From Gemmiger formicilis (GTDB lineage: Bacteria > Bacillota > Clostridia > Oscillospirales > Ruminococcaceae): DNA of 64,000 nucleotides. Position numbers and translations under genes: made by a program. This document shows, one piece after another, positions 1-7,642 of this stretch. Each line of letters starts with the position of its first letter. Position 1 is the first letter of the stretch. The stretch lies in assembly GCF_018784445.1 (NCBI RefSeq), contig NZ_WQOH01000004.1, positions 1 to 64,000 of the forward strand, written 5' to 3'. A model generated the notes under the pieces. That model worked only from the letters and a program-made list of their open reading frames with translations, was not told the DNA's origin and did no database searches.

Positions 1-284
1 TGCGGGCAGACACGGCCGCAGACGGCGGGCAGCGCACTGGACTGGGCAATCACGTTGTAGGCGGCCTCAAAGTCGCCCTCAGCGACGTGCTTGATGAAGC
101 CGGGGATGTCAATTTCAACGGGGCAGCCGGAGCGGCAGGGGTGGTTTTTGCACTGCAGGCAGCGCTTAGCCTCGTTCACGGCCATCTCCTCGGTGTAGCC
201 GAGGGCGACCTCTTTAAAGTTTTTGTTGCGGACGTTCGGCTCCTGGCTGGGCATGGGGCACTTTTTCGGATCCATGTTCGGCAT
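1..284 (-). CDS. nfnB: NfnB-like glutamate-synthase-family flavoprotein (5' end only)
   Basis: N-terminal part of a GltD-like flavoprotein; the rest lies beyond the left edge. About 94 residues are visible. They carry the Cys-rich ferredoxin-type segment with AKRCLQCKNHPC, GCPVEIDIP and CGRVCP motifs that bind [4Fe-4S] clusters in GltD and NfnB. The ATG at 284 has AGGAGGTG upstream and sits two bases after the stop of the NfnA-like gene, so the two are translationally coupled. In the NfnAB complex this subunit holds FAD and two iron-sulphur clusters and couples NADPH, NADH and ferredoxin by electron bifurcation. A plain glutamate synthase small subunit is the alternative, but the NfnA partner favours NfnB. 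Confidence 0.85.
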   Translation of the reverse strand, partial: MPNMDPKKCPMPSQEPNVRNKNFKEVALGYTEEMAVNEAKRCLQCKNHPCRSGCPVEIDIPGFIKHVAEGDFEAAYNVIAQSSALPAVCGRVCP

Positions 285-286
285 AA

Positions 287-1129
287 TTACTGCACCTCCT
301 GCTTCAGCAAATTGCACTCGGCCTCGCGGGCGTGGGCCTCAAAGGGCTTGTACATCGTGCCGCGGTGCATAGCCTCGTCAAAATCGACCTCAAAGCCGTC
401 AAAGTCGGGGCCGTCCACGCAGGCAAACTTCGTCTGGCCGCCCACGGTCAGGCGGCAGCCGCCACACATACCGGTGCCATCGACCATGATGGGGTTCATC
501 GAGACGACAGTCTTGACGCCATGGGGCTTCGTCGTCTTGACGACGAATTTCATCATGATCAGGGGGCCGATGGTGATGACCTCGTCAAAGTTCGCACCCT
601 CGACGATTTTCTTCTCCAGCGGGGCGGTGACAACGCCCTTCTCGCCGTAGGAGCCGTCATCGGTCATAATGATAAACTCATCGCAGCAGGCGCGGAACTC
701 GTCCTCGAGAATGACAAGATCCTTGTTGCGGAAGCCGACAATGCCGGTGACCTTGGTGCCCTGCTCGTGCAGTGCCTGTGCAATGGGCAGCGCAATGGCG
801 CAGCCCACGCCGCCGCCGACAACGCAGACGTTTTTCAGGCCCTCGATCTCGGTGGCCTTGCCCAAGGGACCCACAAAGTCATGCACAGCTTCGCCCTCTT
901 TGAGGGAGTTGAGCTGCATGGTACCTGCGCCGACGACCTGGAAAATGATGGAAACGGTGCCGGCTTCGCGGTCAAAGCCTGCGATGGTCAGGGGGATACG
1001 CTCAGAATCTTCCTTCGCGCGGACGATGATGAACTGGCCGGCCTTTGCCTTCTTGGCAATGAGCGGCGCATGGATCCAGAGTTCGGTCACGGTGGGGTTC
1101 AGCTCCCGCCGTTTGATGATAGTAAACAA
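287..1129 (-). CDS. nfnA: NfnA-like FAD/NAD-binding oxidoreductase subunit
   Basis: 280 residues, the usual size for the sulfide dehydrogenase/dihydroorotate-dehydrogenase electron-transfer family. The N-terminal ferredoxin-reductase-like barrel has AGQFIIVRA and ERIPLTIAGFD, the flavin-binding RxPLTI signature. A Rossmann segment with CVVGGGVGCAIALPIA follows. The C-terminus has GMCGGCRLTVGG and FACVDGPDFDG, the cysteines that hold the [2Fe-2S] cluster. It would be the NADH-facing subunit of NADH-dependent ferredoxin:NADP oxidoreductase with the gene just downstream. A promoter (TTTACA, 17 bp, TACAAT) lies 40-70 bases upstream, and a structured leader lies further up. Confidence 0.88.
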   Translation of the reverse strand: MFTIIKRRELNPTVTELWIHAPLIAKKAKAGQFIIVRAKEDSERIPLTIAGFDREAGTVSIIFQVVGAGTMQLNSLKEGEAVHDFVGPLGKATEIEGLKNVCVVGGGVGCAIALPIAQALHEQGTKVTGIVGFRNKDLVILEDEFRACCDEFIIMTDDGSYGEKGVVTAPLEKKIVEGANFDEVITIGPLIMMKFVVKTTKPHGVKTVVSMNPIMVDGTGMCGGCRLTVGGQTKFACVDGPDFDGFEVDFDEAMHRGTMYKPFEAHAREAECNLLKQEVQ

Positions 1130-1171
1130 AGCGATCTCTCCTTCTCTTTGTTTTTATATTTATACATTTAT

Positions 1172-1200
1172 ATTGTAGCGTATTTCCGCGAAAATGTAAA
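1172..1200 (-). promoter_or_regulatory. Promoter of nfnAB
   Basis: On the minus strand, TTTACA (1195-1200) and TACAAT (1172-1177) are separated by 17 bp, about 45 bases before the nfnA start. It lies downstream of the leader RNA terminator, so nfnAB can be transcribed independently of that leader. Confidence 0.6.
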
Positions 1201-1278
1201 GATGAAATATCTGTTAGAATGAGAAGAGAAAAAGCAGGAATGTGCAGGTGGGGAAAGGGGGCTTTCCGCTGTAAAAAC

Positions 1279-1499
1279 AAAAAAACGAGACGGCCACTGC
1301 CCCGTCTCGTTTTTTTTAAAAAGAAGGAGAAAAACAGAACGTCTCGCCGGCGCCTGAATGCGAACGGAACCACCCCTCTACAAGTGATACCCTCCCTACG
1401 GATTCGGCAGGGCGCTCTGGTATTCTTCCTCTTCACTTTTCGCTCGGAAGCTCTCGCTTTCGATGCTCTTATAGTACACCTTTTTTGTCGAATTTGCAA
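1279..1499 (-). ncRNA. Structured leader or small RNA with its own promoter and terminator
   Basis: A strong minus-strand promoter, TTGCAA (1494-1499), 17 bp, TACTAT (1471-1476), starts a transcript that meets an intrinsic terminator at 1284-1310 (ACGAGACGG arm, T run). The roughly 180 nt between can fold into a hairpin with a GAGA loop, an arm closed by AAGUG/CACUU and AUACC/GGUAU, and a CCG-CGC/GCG-CGG hairpin. The terminator arm CGAGACG is repeated upstream (1340-1346) and could pair instead with the 3' arm, as an antiterminator would. No frame carries a convincing gene. It matches no riboswitch class I know. It may be an attenuator for nfnAB or an independent small RNA. Confidence 0.5.
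1284..1317 (-). terminator. Intrinsic terminator, possibly bidirectional
   Basis: Nine-base stem ACGAGACGG/CCGTCTCGT with runs of A and T on both sides, so it could end transcripts in either direction. It sits at the end of the candidate leader RNA. Confidence 0.75.
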
Positions 1500-1578
1500 G
1501 ATGCGTACTTGTACAATGTGCTGTAAAGCGCGGTAGTTGTTTTGTGCATATTGCACAATCGTTCATAGAAATGTCATA

Positions 1579-1613
1579 GAAAAAGCGCTTGCGGCATCGT
1601 AAACCGCAAGCGC
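1579..1613 (-). terminator. Terminator after ilvE
   Basis: Perfect ten-base stem GCGCTTGCGG/CCGCAAGCGC followed on the minus strand by TTTTTC, 35 bases beyond the ilvE stop. Confidence 0.85.
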
Positions 1614-1647
1614 AAGAAAGTTTCTTTAATTTGTTTCTGAATATGGA

Positions 1648-2718
1648 TTATTCGACCGGAACGATCCAGCCCTTGGTGTCAGGCAGCTTGCCCCACTGGA
1701 TGCCGGTCAGGGTGTCGTACAGTTTCTGGGTCAGCTCGCCGATCTTGCCGCCGCTGATGTGGGCAACCTTGCCCTCCCAGTCCAGTTCCTTGACAGGGGA
1801 AACGACCGCGGCCGTGCCGGTGCCAAAGACCTCCTCCAGCTTGCCCTCGTCGGCAGCCTTCATGATGTCAGCGATGGCGACGCGCTCCTCATGGACTTTG
1901 TAGCCCCAGTCTTTCAGCAGCTCGATGATGGAGCGGCGGGTGACGCCGGGCAGAACGGTACCCACGCAGGGAGCGGTGTAAATCTCGCCGTCGATCTTGA
2001 ACATGATGTTCATGGAGCCGACTTCCTCGACGTACTTCTTCTCGACACCGTCCAGCCACAGGACCTGGGAGAAGCCGCGCTCCTCAGCCAGCTCACCAGC
2101 CTTGATGGAAGCAGCGTAGTTGCCGCCGCACTTGGTAAAGCCGGTCAGGCCCGGGGCGGCGCGGATGTACTCATCCTCGACATAGATGCGGACAGGGTCC
2201 AGACCCTCGGCGTAGTACGCACCGGAAGGTGCGCAGATGATGGCAAAGCGGTAATGCTTGGCGGCGTGGACGCCCAGGCCCACATCGGTAGCGATGCAGA
2301 AGGGGCGGATGTAGAGGGATGCACCGTCAGAATGGGGCACCCAGTCGCGGTCAACATCGACCAGTGCCTTGACAGCCTGGACGAAATCCTCCGGCGGGAT
2401 GGGGGGCATGCCCAGACGGTCCGCAGAATCATTGAAACGGTTCGCGTTGCACTCGGGGCGGAACAGCTGGATCTTGCCCTCGGCGGTACGGTAGGCCTTC
2501 ATGCCTTCAAAAATTTCCTGGGCATAGTGGAACACGGTGGTAGCCGGGTCCATCTCCCACGGGCCATAGGGGACGATGCGGGCGTCATGCCAGCCTTCGC
2601 CTGCGGTATAGTCCATCAGGAACATATGGTCGCTGAACTTTTTGCCAAAGCCGAGCTTGGACTCGTCCTGCGGTTTTTCTTTCGGATGGGTTGTTTTGGT
2701 GATTTTGATATCCAACAT
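1648..2718 (-). CDS. ilvE: Branched-chain amino-acid aminotransferase
   Basis: Fold-type IV PLP enzyme of about 356 residues that interconverts leucine, isoleucine and valine with their 2-oxo acids using glutamate. The long-form family signatures are present: YGPWEMDPATTVFHYAQEIF near the N-terminus, the PLP lysine in GFTKCGGNYAAS, and EEVGSMNIMF. I start at ATG 2718 because GGGAG lies ten bases upstream. A GTG at 2727 would leave only one base between the ribosome-binding site and the start. The gene stands alone, with its own promoter (2784-2812) and terminator. Confidence 0.93.
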   Translation of the reverse strand: MLDIKITKTTHPKEKPQDESKLGFGKKFSDHMFLMDYTAGEGWHDARIVPYGPWEMDPATTVFHYAQEIFEGMKAYRTAEGKIQLFRPECNANRFNDSADRLGMPPIPPEDFVQAVKALVDVDRDWVPHSDGASLYIRPFCIATDVGLGVHAAKHYRFAIICAPSGAYYAEGLDPVRIYVEDEYIRAAPGLTGFTKCGGNYAASIKAGELAEERGFSQVLWLDGVEKKYVEEVGSMNIMFKIDGEIYTAPCVGTVLPGVTRRSIIELLKDWGYKVHEERVAIADIMKAADEGKLEEVFGTGTAAVVSPVKELDWEGKVAHISGGKIGELTQKLYDTLTGIQWGKLPDTKGWIVPVE

Positions 2719-2783
2719 TTTTCGCACTCTCCCTTTATATTCAAGCGCACCGCCGCACAGCAGTGCGGGTGATGATTAAGCCT

Positions 2784-2812
2784 ATTATAGCGCTGTAAAG
2801 CGGCAAGTGCAA
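2784..2812 (-). promoter_or_regulatory. ilvE promoter
   Basis: TTGCAC (2807-2812) and TATAAT (2784-2789) with a 17-bp spacer on the minus strand, 65 bases before the ilvE start. Confidence 0.8.
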
Positions 2813-2868
2813 CCCCCTTATTTACATTTTGTGAATTTTATGTTGCGAAAAATGCAAGGACAGTTTTC

Positions 2869-3060
2869 CCCGGCTTTCCACCGTTTTCCACAGTGTGATG
2901 GTTGAAACTGTGGAAAGTAAACGGTTGATTATCGTGGATTTTTTAGGTTTTCCGCTTTTTAACGGCTGCGAGTGGAGTGATTTTCCACAGTTTCCACGTA
3001 GTTTTCAACATTTCCACGGTGGATAACCCCTATACGCGGTGGATAAGTTGTGGCAAATAT
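2869..3060. promoter_or_regulatory. Cluster of DnaA-box-like motifs
   Basis: Intergenic stretch with no gene but many TTTCCAC-type motifs. TTTTCCACA occurs at 2884 and 2981, TGTGGAAAG at 2909, TTTCCACG near 2991 and 3011, and TTATCCACC (minus strand) twice near 3018-3050. One mismatch separates TTTTCCACA from the DnaA box TTATCCACA. A matching array lies before ftsH (38940-39090). It could be a DnaA-binding cluster outside the origin or the operator of another factor. Confidence 0.45.
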
Positions 3061-3087
3061 ACGGATTGTGAATAGGATGTGAACAGC

Positions 3088-3123
3088 AAAAAAAGGCGGC
3101 CTGCCCCTTCCGGGAAAGCCGCC
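3088..3123 (-). terminator. Terminator after the secreted membrane protein gene
   Basis: Stem GGCGGC/GCCGCC, extended by CTTTCCCGG-like pairs, followed on the minus strand by seven T residues. Confidence 0.75.
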
Positions 3124-3144
3124 CGCTAAAAACTATACGCTATC

Positions 3145-4341
3145 TCAATCCCTGCGCCGCAGGGCGAACATGACCAGACTGAACACCAGCATAAACGCTG
3201 CCAGCCCGCCGACGATCAGCAAAATCATCTGGAAAATCTTCACGTCAAACTTCGTCTGGAAGGTCTCCCGCGCGGTGGAAATGGCGTCCGAACCCGACGA
3301 CACCGTCGACTCGGCATTGTTCGCCATGCTGTCCGCTGCGCTCAAAGCTGCCTGGGCTGCGTCGGTGTCGCCCAGGGCAGACAGCGCATCGGAGAGCGCC
3401 TGCCCGCCCATGGCAACCAGGCGGTCGTTCGTGTCGCTCTTGATCTTTTCGCCGTTGACCGCGCCGGACAGATACTCGGCAAACAGGTCGGTGATGCCGC
3501 GCACAGCGGGGGCATACTCGTCCTTGATGGCCCAGCCCTGCACCGACCACATATCGTTCATATAGAACAGCAGCTGCATACCGGAATCGTCCATCAGGGC
3601 GCGGTATACGGCGTCGGCAAAGTCACTGCTGGAGGTATCCACCGTGCCAAAACTCAGCGAGATAAACTCCCTGGCGCGGTCGTAATCGGTCAGGTTGGCG
3701 TAGTAGCTGCGCAGCGCGTCGGCCAGGTCAGTGTCCTTCGTCACCTTGGAGCCGACTACCACCGAGTCCATGTCGGCCCGCAGGTCCTGGTTGCCGAAAT
3801 AACTCGTCGAGCCGTCGTCGTCAATATTAAAGGTGGCGCGCATGGCGCTGGCATAGCCCGCTGCGTCGCTGGCCTGGCCAGCGTAGGCCTTGGCCATTTC
3901 CTGGCAGTCGCCGCCCCAGCTGCCGGTGATGGGGATGCCATTGTAGACAAGGTTCATCGAGGCCAGCAGGTGCCCGAAGTCGATCTTCTCGCCGTTGGGC
4001 AGCGTGACGGTGTTTACAGACTGTAAAGCCACCAGGTCAGGGTCATTGCTGCTGACATAGCTCTCAAACTCCGGGTCGCGGGTACCGGCAGTCAGCTGCC
4101 AGATGGTAGTATTGTAGCTGCCGGTGCGGGTGTAGGCCAGCGTCAGCTCAATGGGGTCGGGCGTGTCGCTCTGGGATGCTGAAAAATCCTTTGCCAGCGC
4201 CTGCAGGCGGGAAAGGCGGTCGATGGTGGTATCGTAGTCGTCGGCGTGGACGGTCAGCGCCCCCGCACAAAATACCCCCAGCAGCAAAAACAGCATAGCC
4301 AACAGGCGGGGCATACGGTTCGTGATAGAATGCGTAGTCAA
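3145..4341 (-). CDS. Secreted, C-terminally membrane-anchored protein of unknown function
   Basis: About 398 residues with a signal peptide (LLAMLFLLLGVFCAGALTVHA, cleavage probably after VHA), a long extracellular region rich in D, S and A, and a final transmembrane helix followed by RRRD. The topology is a type I surface protein. I recognise no domain. The TTG at 4341 follows GGAGG closely; an ATG at 4314 (MPRLLAM) would work equally well as a signal peptide start. The longer reading frame to 4575 is unlikely because a promoter (GTGACA, 18 bp, TATACT; 4435-4464) lies inside it. The 5' leader contains a perfect eight-base hairpin at 4369-4397. Confidence 0.7.
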   Translation of the reverse strand: MTTHSITNRMPRLLAMLFLLLGVFCAGALTVHADDYDTTIDRLSRLQALAKDFSASQSDTPDPIELTLAYTRTGSYNTTIWQLTAGTRDPEFESYVSSNDPDLVALQSVNTVTLPNGEKIDFGHLLASMNLVYNGIPITGSWGGDCQEMAKAYAGQASDAAGYASAMRATFNIDDDGSTSYFGNQDLRADMDSVVVGSKVTKDTDLADALRSYYANLTDYDRAREFISLSFGTVDTSSSDFADAVYRALMDDSGMQLLFYMNDMWSVQGWAIKDEYAPAVRGITDLFAEYLSGAVNGEKIKSDTNDRLVAMGGQALSDALSALGDTDAAQAALSAADSMANNAESTVSSGSDAISTARETFQTKFDVKIFQMILLIVGGLAAFMLVFSLVMFALRRRD

Positions 4342-4434
4342 GCACCTCCGGTAGTACACGGCAAAGCCGGGGCACACCGCACTTGCATCTGTGCCCCAGT
4401 AGGAAAATCTTGTTTTAACCGATTTGTAATCTTT

Positions 4435-4464
4435 AGTATACCACAGGGGGCGGTGGTTTGTCAC
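4435..4464 (-). promoter_or_regulatory. Promoter of the surface protein gene
   Basis: GTGACA (4459-4464) and TATACT (4435-4440), 18-bp spacer, minus strand. It sets the 5' end well inside the longest open frame and so decides in favour of the shorter protein. Confidence 0.6.
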
Positions 4465-4492
4465 CACTTTTTTTGTGAAAGCTGTATGCACA

Positions 4493-4530
4493 AAAATCGC
4501 CCCCATCCGATTGCGGCTTCGGATGGGGGC
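4493..4530 (-). terminator. Terminator downstream of the oleate hydratase gene
   Basis: Stem of eleven pairs, CCCCCATCCGA/TCGGATGGGGG, followed on the minus strand by GATTTTTG. The 140 bases between it and the oleate hydratase stop hold no gene that I can support. Confidence 0.7.
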
Positions 4531-4669
4531 TTGGGGTATCGGTTTGTGTGAGGAGGAATCATGTTCCAGGATCATCGGTTGCGGCTCCGTGACCCTGTGC
4601 TTATAAGATACAGGATAACTGCTAAAAAACTATGATATGGGTATGAACAATTTGTAAATTGTCGACCGC

Positions 4670-6445
4670 TTAAATCACGTTGTATTCCTTCAGCAGCTTC
4701 TCCACCTCGGTGCCTTCGATCTTCTTCAGCGCTTCCTTCATGGCGAGCTTGCCGACCAGCGGCATCTCCATGTCGGTGATCTTGCGGCCGTCGCGCAGCT
4801 TGACCGTCGCGTCCAGCAGGCAGCGGATGTCATAGACGCTGCCCCAGACTTCGGGCACGCCGCGGTCTACATCCAGCAGGGTATAGACAGCTTCCATGCC
4901 GGTGCGGATGGAGTACTCGGTCGTGAAGATCGTGTCGCGGGCGGTCTCGGCAAATTGGCCGAGGAACGCAAAGTTCACAGCGCCCTCGGGTACGATGTCG
5001 GGGCGGTCGCCGGCAGCGCGCGGCATAAAGAACGCGTCAATATACGGCATCATGCAGGGCACGGTGTTGGCGCTGTTGGTCGCCATATCCTCGATCTGGT
5101 CCTCGGGCACACCGATGTGGTACAGCCACTCCATGCAGATCTCCTTGCCGGTGCAGTCGCGCATCGGCTTCTTGATATAGTCGCCCGGCTTGTCGGTAAA
5201 CAGGCCGTAGACCCAGACGCAGAGCTGATCCTTGGGCTGGTCGCGGAACTGCTGCTGGCGGTTCAGCGTCCAGCTGAGCAGCCAGTTGGAATCGGTGACC
5301 GTGACGATGCCGCCGGTGACGACCTTGCCGCTGAACGGGTCGCGCTTGCAGATCTTCTTGATATAGGGCACGATGCGCTGATCCAGCGTCGTGATGGTGG
5401 CGCTCATCCAGTTGGACAGCTCGGGGTCATAGCAGAACTTGTCGGGATGGCCGAAGCTCGGGTCCTGCGCGGCGATCTTGCGCCACAGGTCCCAGCCGCC
5501 GCCCTCCTTCAGCTCAGGCTTGAACTCGGCGGGGGTATCCTGGCTGCCGAGGGTCGAGTTCTCGACACAGCCGCCGTTTGTGATAAAGACGAGGTCGTTC
5601 TCGGTCAGGTCGATGGACTCTTCCTGCCCGTTGTGGAGGATGTCGATGCGGGTGGCCTGCTTTTTGCCGCCGGCACAGTCGAAGGCGATGTTCGTGACCT
5701 TGGTGTCGTAGTGGAACTGAACGCCGAAGCCCTCCAGGTACTTGACCATCGGCAGAATCATCGACTCATACTGGTTGTAGCGGGTGAAGCGCAGCGCCGT
5801 AAAGTCGGGCAGACCGCCGATGTGGTGGATGTAGCGCTGCAGATAGCGCTTCATCTCCAGCGCGCTGTGCCAGTTCTCAAAGGCGAACATCGTGCGCCAG
5901 TACATCCAGAAGTTGGAGTTCAGCACCTCATCGTCAAAGAAGTCGGTGATCTTCTTGTCGTACAGCTTCTCATCGGGGGACATGAACAGGTTCATGATCT
6001 CCATGGCGGCCTTGTCGCTCAGACCGAACTTGCCGTCGGTGTGGGCATCCTCGCCGCGGTTGCAGGTGGCGCGGCAGAGGCTGTAGTTGGGGTCAGCCTT
6101 GTTCAGCCAGTAGTACTCATCCAGAACGGTGTGGTTTTCGTCCTCGATGGAGGGGATGGAGCGGAACAGATCCCACATACACTCAAAGTGGTTGTCCATC
6201 TCACGGCCGCCGCGCATGACGTAGCCGATATCCTGATATTTGTAGCCGTCGCAGGCACCGCCGGGGATGGGGTCCTTCTCCAGAATATGGACATGCTCGC
6301 CCTTCATCTGGGCATCGCGCACCAGGTAGCAGGCCGCGGACAGTGCTGCCAGACCGGAGCCGACCAGATACGCGGACTTGCCGTCCACGCCGTCCGGCTT
6401 TTTGGGCGTTGCAAAGGCTTCATAGTTACCGCTGGAATAATACAT
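4670..6445 (-). CDS. ohyA: Oleate hydratase (myosin-cross-reactive antigen family)
   Basis: FAD-dependent enzyme that adds water to the cis-9 double bond of oleate and related unsaturated fatty acids, giving 10-hydroxy acids; in gut bacteria it detoxifies fatty acids. 591 residues, the normal family length. Visible are the dinucleotide-binding motif AYLVGSGLAALSAACYLVRD, EKDPIPGGACDGYKY, and the family stretch RGGREMDNHFECMWDLF. I start at ATG 6445 with GGAGG seven bases upstream; 36 extra upstream codons in the open frame overlap the promoter. That promoter carries a TGTAACGGTTACA palindrome, and a TetR-family gene lies just upstream. Confidence 0.93.
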   Translation of the reverse strand: MYYSSGNYEAFATPKKPDGVDGKSAYLVGSGLAALSAACYLVRDAQMKGEHVHILEKDPIPGGACDGYKYQDIGYVMRGGREMDNHFECMWDLFRSIPSIEDENHTVLDEYYWLNKADPNYSLCRATCNRGEDAHTDGKFGLSDKAAMEIMNLFMSPDEKLYDKKITDFFDDEVLNSNFWMYWRTMFAFENWHSALEMKRYLQRYIHHIGGLPDFTALRFTRYNQYESMILPMVKYLEGFGVQFHYDTKVTNIAFDCAGGKKQATRIDILHNGQEESIDLTENDLVFITNGGCVENSTLGSQDTPAEFKPELKEGGGWDLWRKIAAQDPSFGHPDKFCYDPELSNWMSATITTLDQRIVPYIKKICKRDPFSGKVVTGGIVTVTDSNWLLSWTLNRQQQFRDQPKDQLCVWVYGLFTDKPGDYIKKPMRDCTGKEICMEWLYHIGVPEDQIEDMATNSANTVPCMMPYIDAFFMPRAAGDRPDIVPEGAVNFAFLGQFAETARDTIFTTEYSIRTGMEAVYTLLDVDRGVPEVWGSVYDIRCLLDATVKLRDGRKITDMEMPLVGKLAMKEALKKIEGTEVEKLLKEYNVI

Positions 6446-6517
6446 AAGAGTACCTCCTGTGATGATAAGGCCGCGTGCTTGTTGGGGAGCGGCCTGTGAT
6501 TTACTTGGTATGTCTGT

Positions 6518-6546
6518 AGTATACCCGGCGGGTGTAACGGTTACAA
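6518..6546 (-). promoter_or_regulatory. Oleate hydratase promoter with TetR-type operator
   Basis: TTGTAA (6541-6546), 17-bp spacer, TATACT (6518-6523) on the minus strand. A perfect 13-bp palindrome, TGTAACGGTTACA (6533-6545), overlaps the -35 box and spacer, so a bound dimer would block polymerase. The neighbouring TetR-like protein (6911-7471) is the obvious candidate repressor. Confidence 0.7.
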
Positions 6547-6558
6547 TCAGCAAAAAAT

Positions 6559-6587
6559 CCCCTTTGATAAGAATTTTATCAAAGGGG
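6559..6587 (-). terminator. Terminator, 12-bp perfect stem
   Basis: CCCCTTTGATAA and TTATCAAAGGGG flank a five-base loop, and on the minus strand ATTTTTTG follows. It lies between the TetR gene and the oleate hydratase promoter, so it would separate the two transcripts. Confidence 0.75.
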
Positions 6588-6627
6588 AGGGATTGTATAG
6601 ATTTTGAAAAAAATGTTAAAACGCGGC

Positions 6628-6892
6628 TTTGTAGGGGGCGGCGTCCTCGACGCCCCGCGGAGGGGTCAACGCTTGGCGGCGCACAACGAGCGCCGCCAGT
6701 TCGCTTCGCGAACCCGCTCGTGCGGTTGTTTGCCCCGCAGGGGCAAACATTGCTCGCTCCCCAGTTTCGCTTCGCTCAACCGTGGCCCCGCGCTCGCAAC
6801 CCCGCAACCCTTCCCTGCAAATCCATTGAAAAATGGGGATGCGGCCATAAACTTGCGGGCCGGGCATACCCGACCCCTACAAGGCGGCGGGT
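6628..6892. repeat. Intergenic repeat element with TTGTAGGGG/CCCCTACAA ends
   Basis: About 265 bp bounded by inverted TTTGTAGGGGG and CCCCTACAA ends, with an interior rich in short GC palindromes. Its two ends match the short palindromes seen in many other gaps here. No gene inside can be supported. Confidence 0.6.
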
Positions 6893-6910
6893 TTGAGGTG
6901 GCAATGAAAA

Positions 6911-7471
6911 CTATTTATCGATTCTGCACGTTTCCAGGCTCTTGGTGATATCCCCGTGGATCAGCACAGACACCCGCTCCACCAGGGCGGCGGGGTCGTC
7001 CTTCATGCCGGTGCGGACCCATTCCAGCGTCAGGCCGACGAAGGCGTACTTGTAAAAGTTCGCAATGAACTCCTTGTCCTCGGGGCGCACGGTCATCCCG
7101 GCGGCTTTTTCCTCGACGACGCCGAACATTAAATCGTAGGTCAGGCGGTACAGGTAGTTTTCGATGTGCTCGCGGCTGATGGAGTGGTAGACTTTCGTAA
7201 CGAACACTTTGTCCTTCTGCACGGCCTGCAAGATCTGCAAAAAGCCCTGCTGCCAGGTGTCGTAGGTTTTCTGCCCGGCCAGCGCACGGGTGGCGCTCTC
7301 GATGCAGGCCCACTCGACCAGGTCGTAGATATCCTTAAAATGGTAGTAGAAGGTCATGCGGTTGACGCCGCAGTGCTCGGTCAGGTCGGTGACGGTGATC
7401 TTGTCCAGCGGCTTCTCGGCCAGCAGGTCTTTCAGCGACGCAACGAGCGCGCGTTTGGTCATTTGGGACAT
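6911..7471 (-). CDS. TetR/AcrR-family transcriptional regulator
   Basis: 186 residues. Residues 1-60 form the TetR helix-turn-helix (ITVTDLTEHCGVNRMTFYYHF). The rest is a helical ligand and dimer domain resembling the DhaS-like group. It starts at an ATG with AAGGAG nine bases upstream and is transcribed in the same direction as the oleate hydratase gene beyond a terminator. From position and the palindrome in that promoter it probably represses ohyA and is released by a fatty acid; the ligand is inferred, not visible. Confidence 0.88.
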   Translation of the reverse strand: MSQMTKRALVASLKDLLAEKPLDKITVTDLTEHCGVNRMTFYYHFKDIYDLVEWACIESATRALAGQKTYDTWQQGFLQILQAVQKDKVFVTKVYHSISREHIENYLYRLTYDLMFGVVEEKAAGMTVRPEDKEFIANFYKYAFVGLTLEWVRTGMKDDPAALVERVSVLIHGDITKSLETCRIDK

Positions 7472-7506
7472 GGGAGTCTCCTTTTATATAATGCGGTACG
7501 GCGGAC

Positions 7507-7537
7507 GCGGGGCGTCGGGGACGCCGCCCCCTACAAA
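7507..7537. repeat. Short palindromic repeat (GGGGCGTCNGGGACGCC type)
   Basis: Imperfect palindrome ending CCCCCTACAAA. Inverted relatives occur at 6628-6661 and 51797-51827. Confidence 0.55.
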
Positions 7538-7642
7538 TTTATATTCCCAGTATACAAAAACTTTATGAATTTTTAAACCCCGTTTGCGGTGGGGGCGGGA
7601 ATGTGGTATAACGGTACTATATTATATAAGGATGTGACTTCC

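Noticed and set aside
332-1222. Long plus-strand frame opposite nfnA
   Set aside because: Mirror frame of a conserved gene in GC-rich DNA; it has no ribosome-binding site and no recognisable protein motif.
1279-1499. T-box or c-di-AMP riboswitch
   Set aside because: GGGGUGGUUCCG and GCCGAAUCCG resemble short pieces of those classes, but the rest of the conserved core and order of helices are missing.
3145-4575. Full 476-codon reading of the surface protein
   Set aside because: A promoter and leader hairpin lie inside the first 80 codons, and the signal peptide begins later.
4561-4635. 24-codon plus-strand gene after AGGAGGAATC
   Set aside because: Good ribosome-binding site but no promoter, the composition is arbitrary, and it lies downstream of a terminator for opposite transcripts.
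4670-6553. 627-codon oleate hydratase start
   Set aside because: The extra 36 codons overlap the promoter and operator, and the ribosome-binding site fits ATG 6445.
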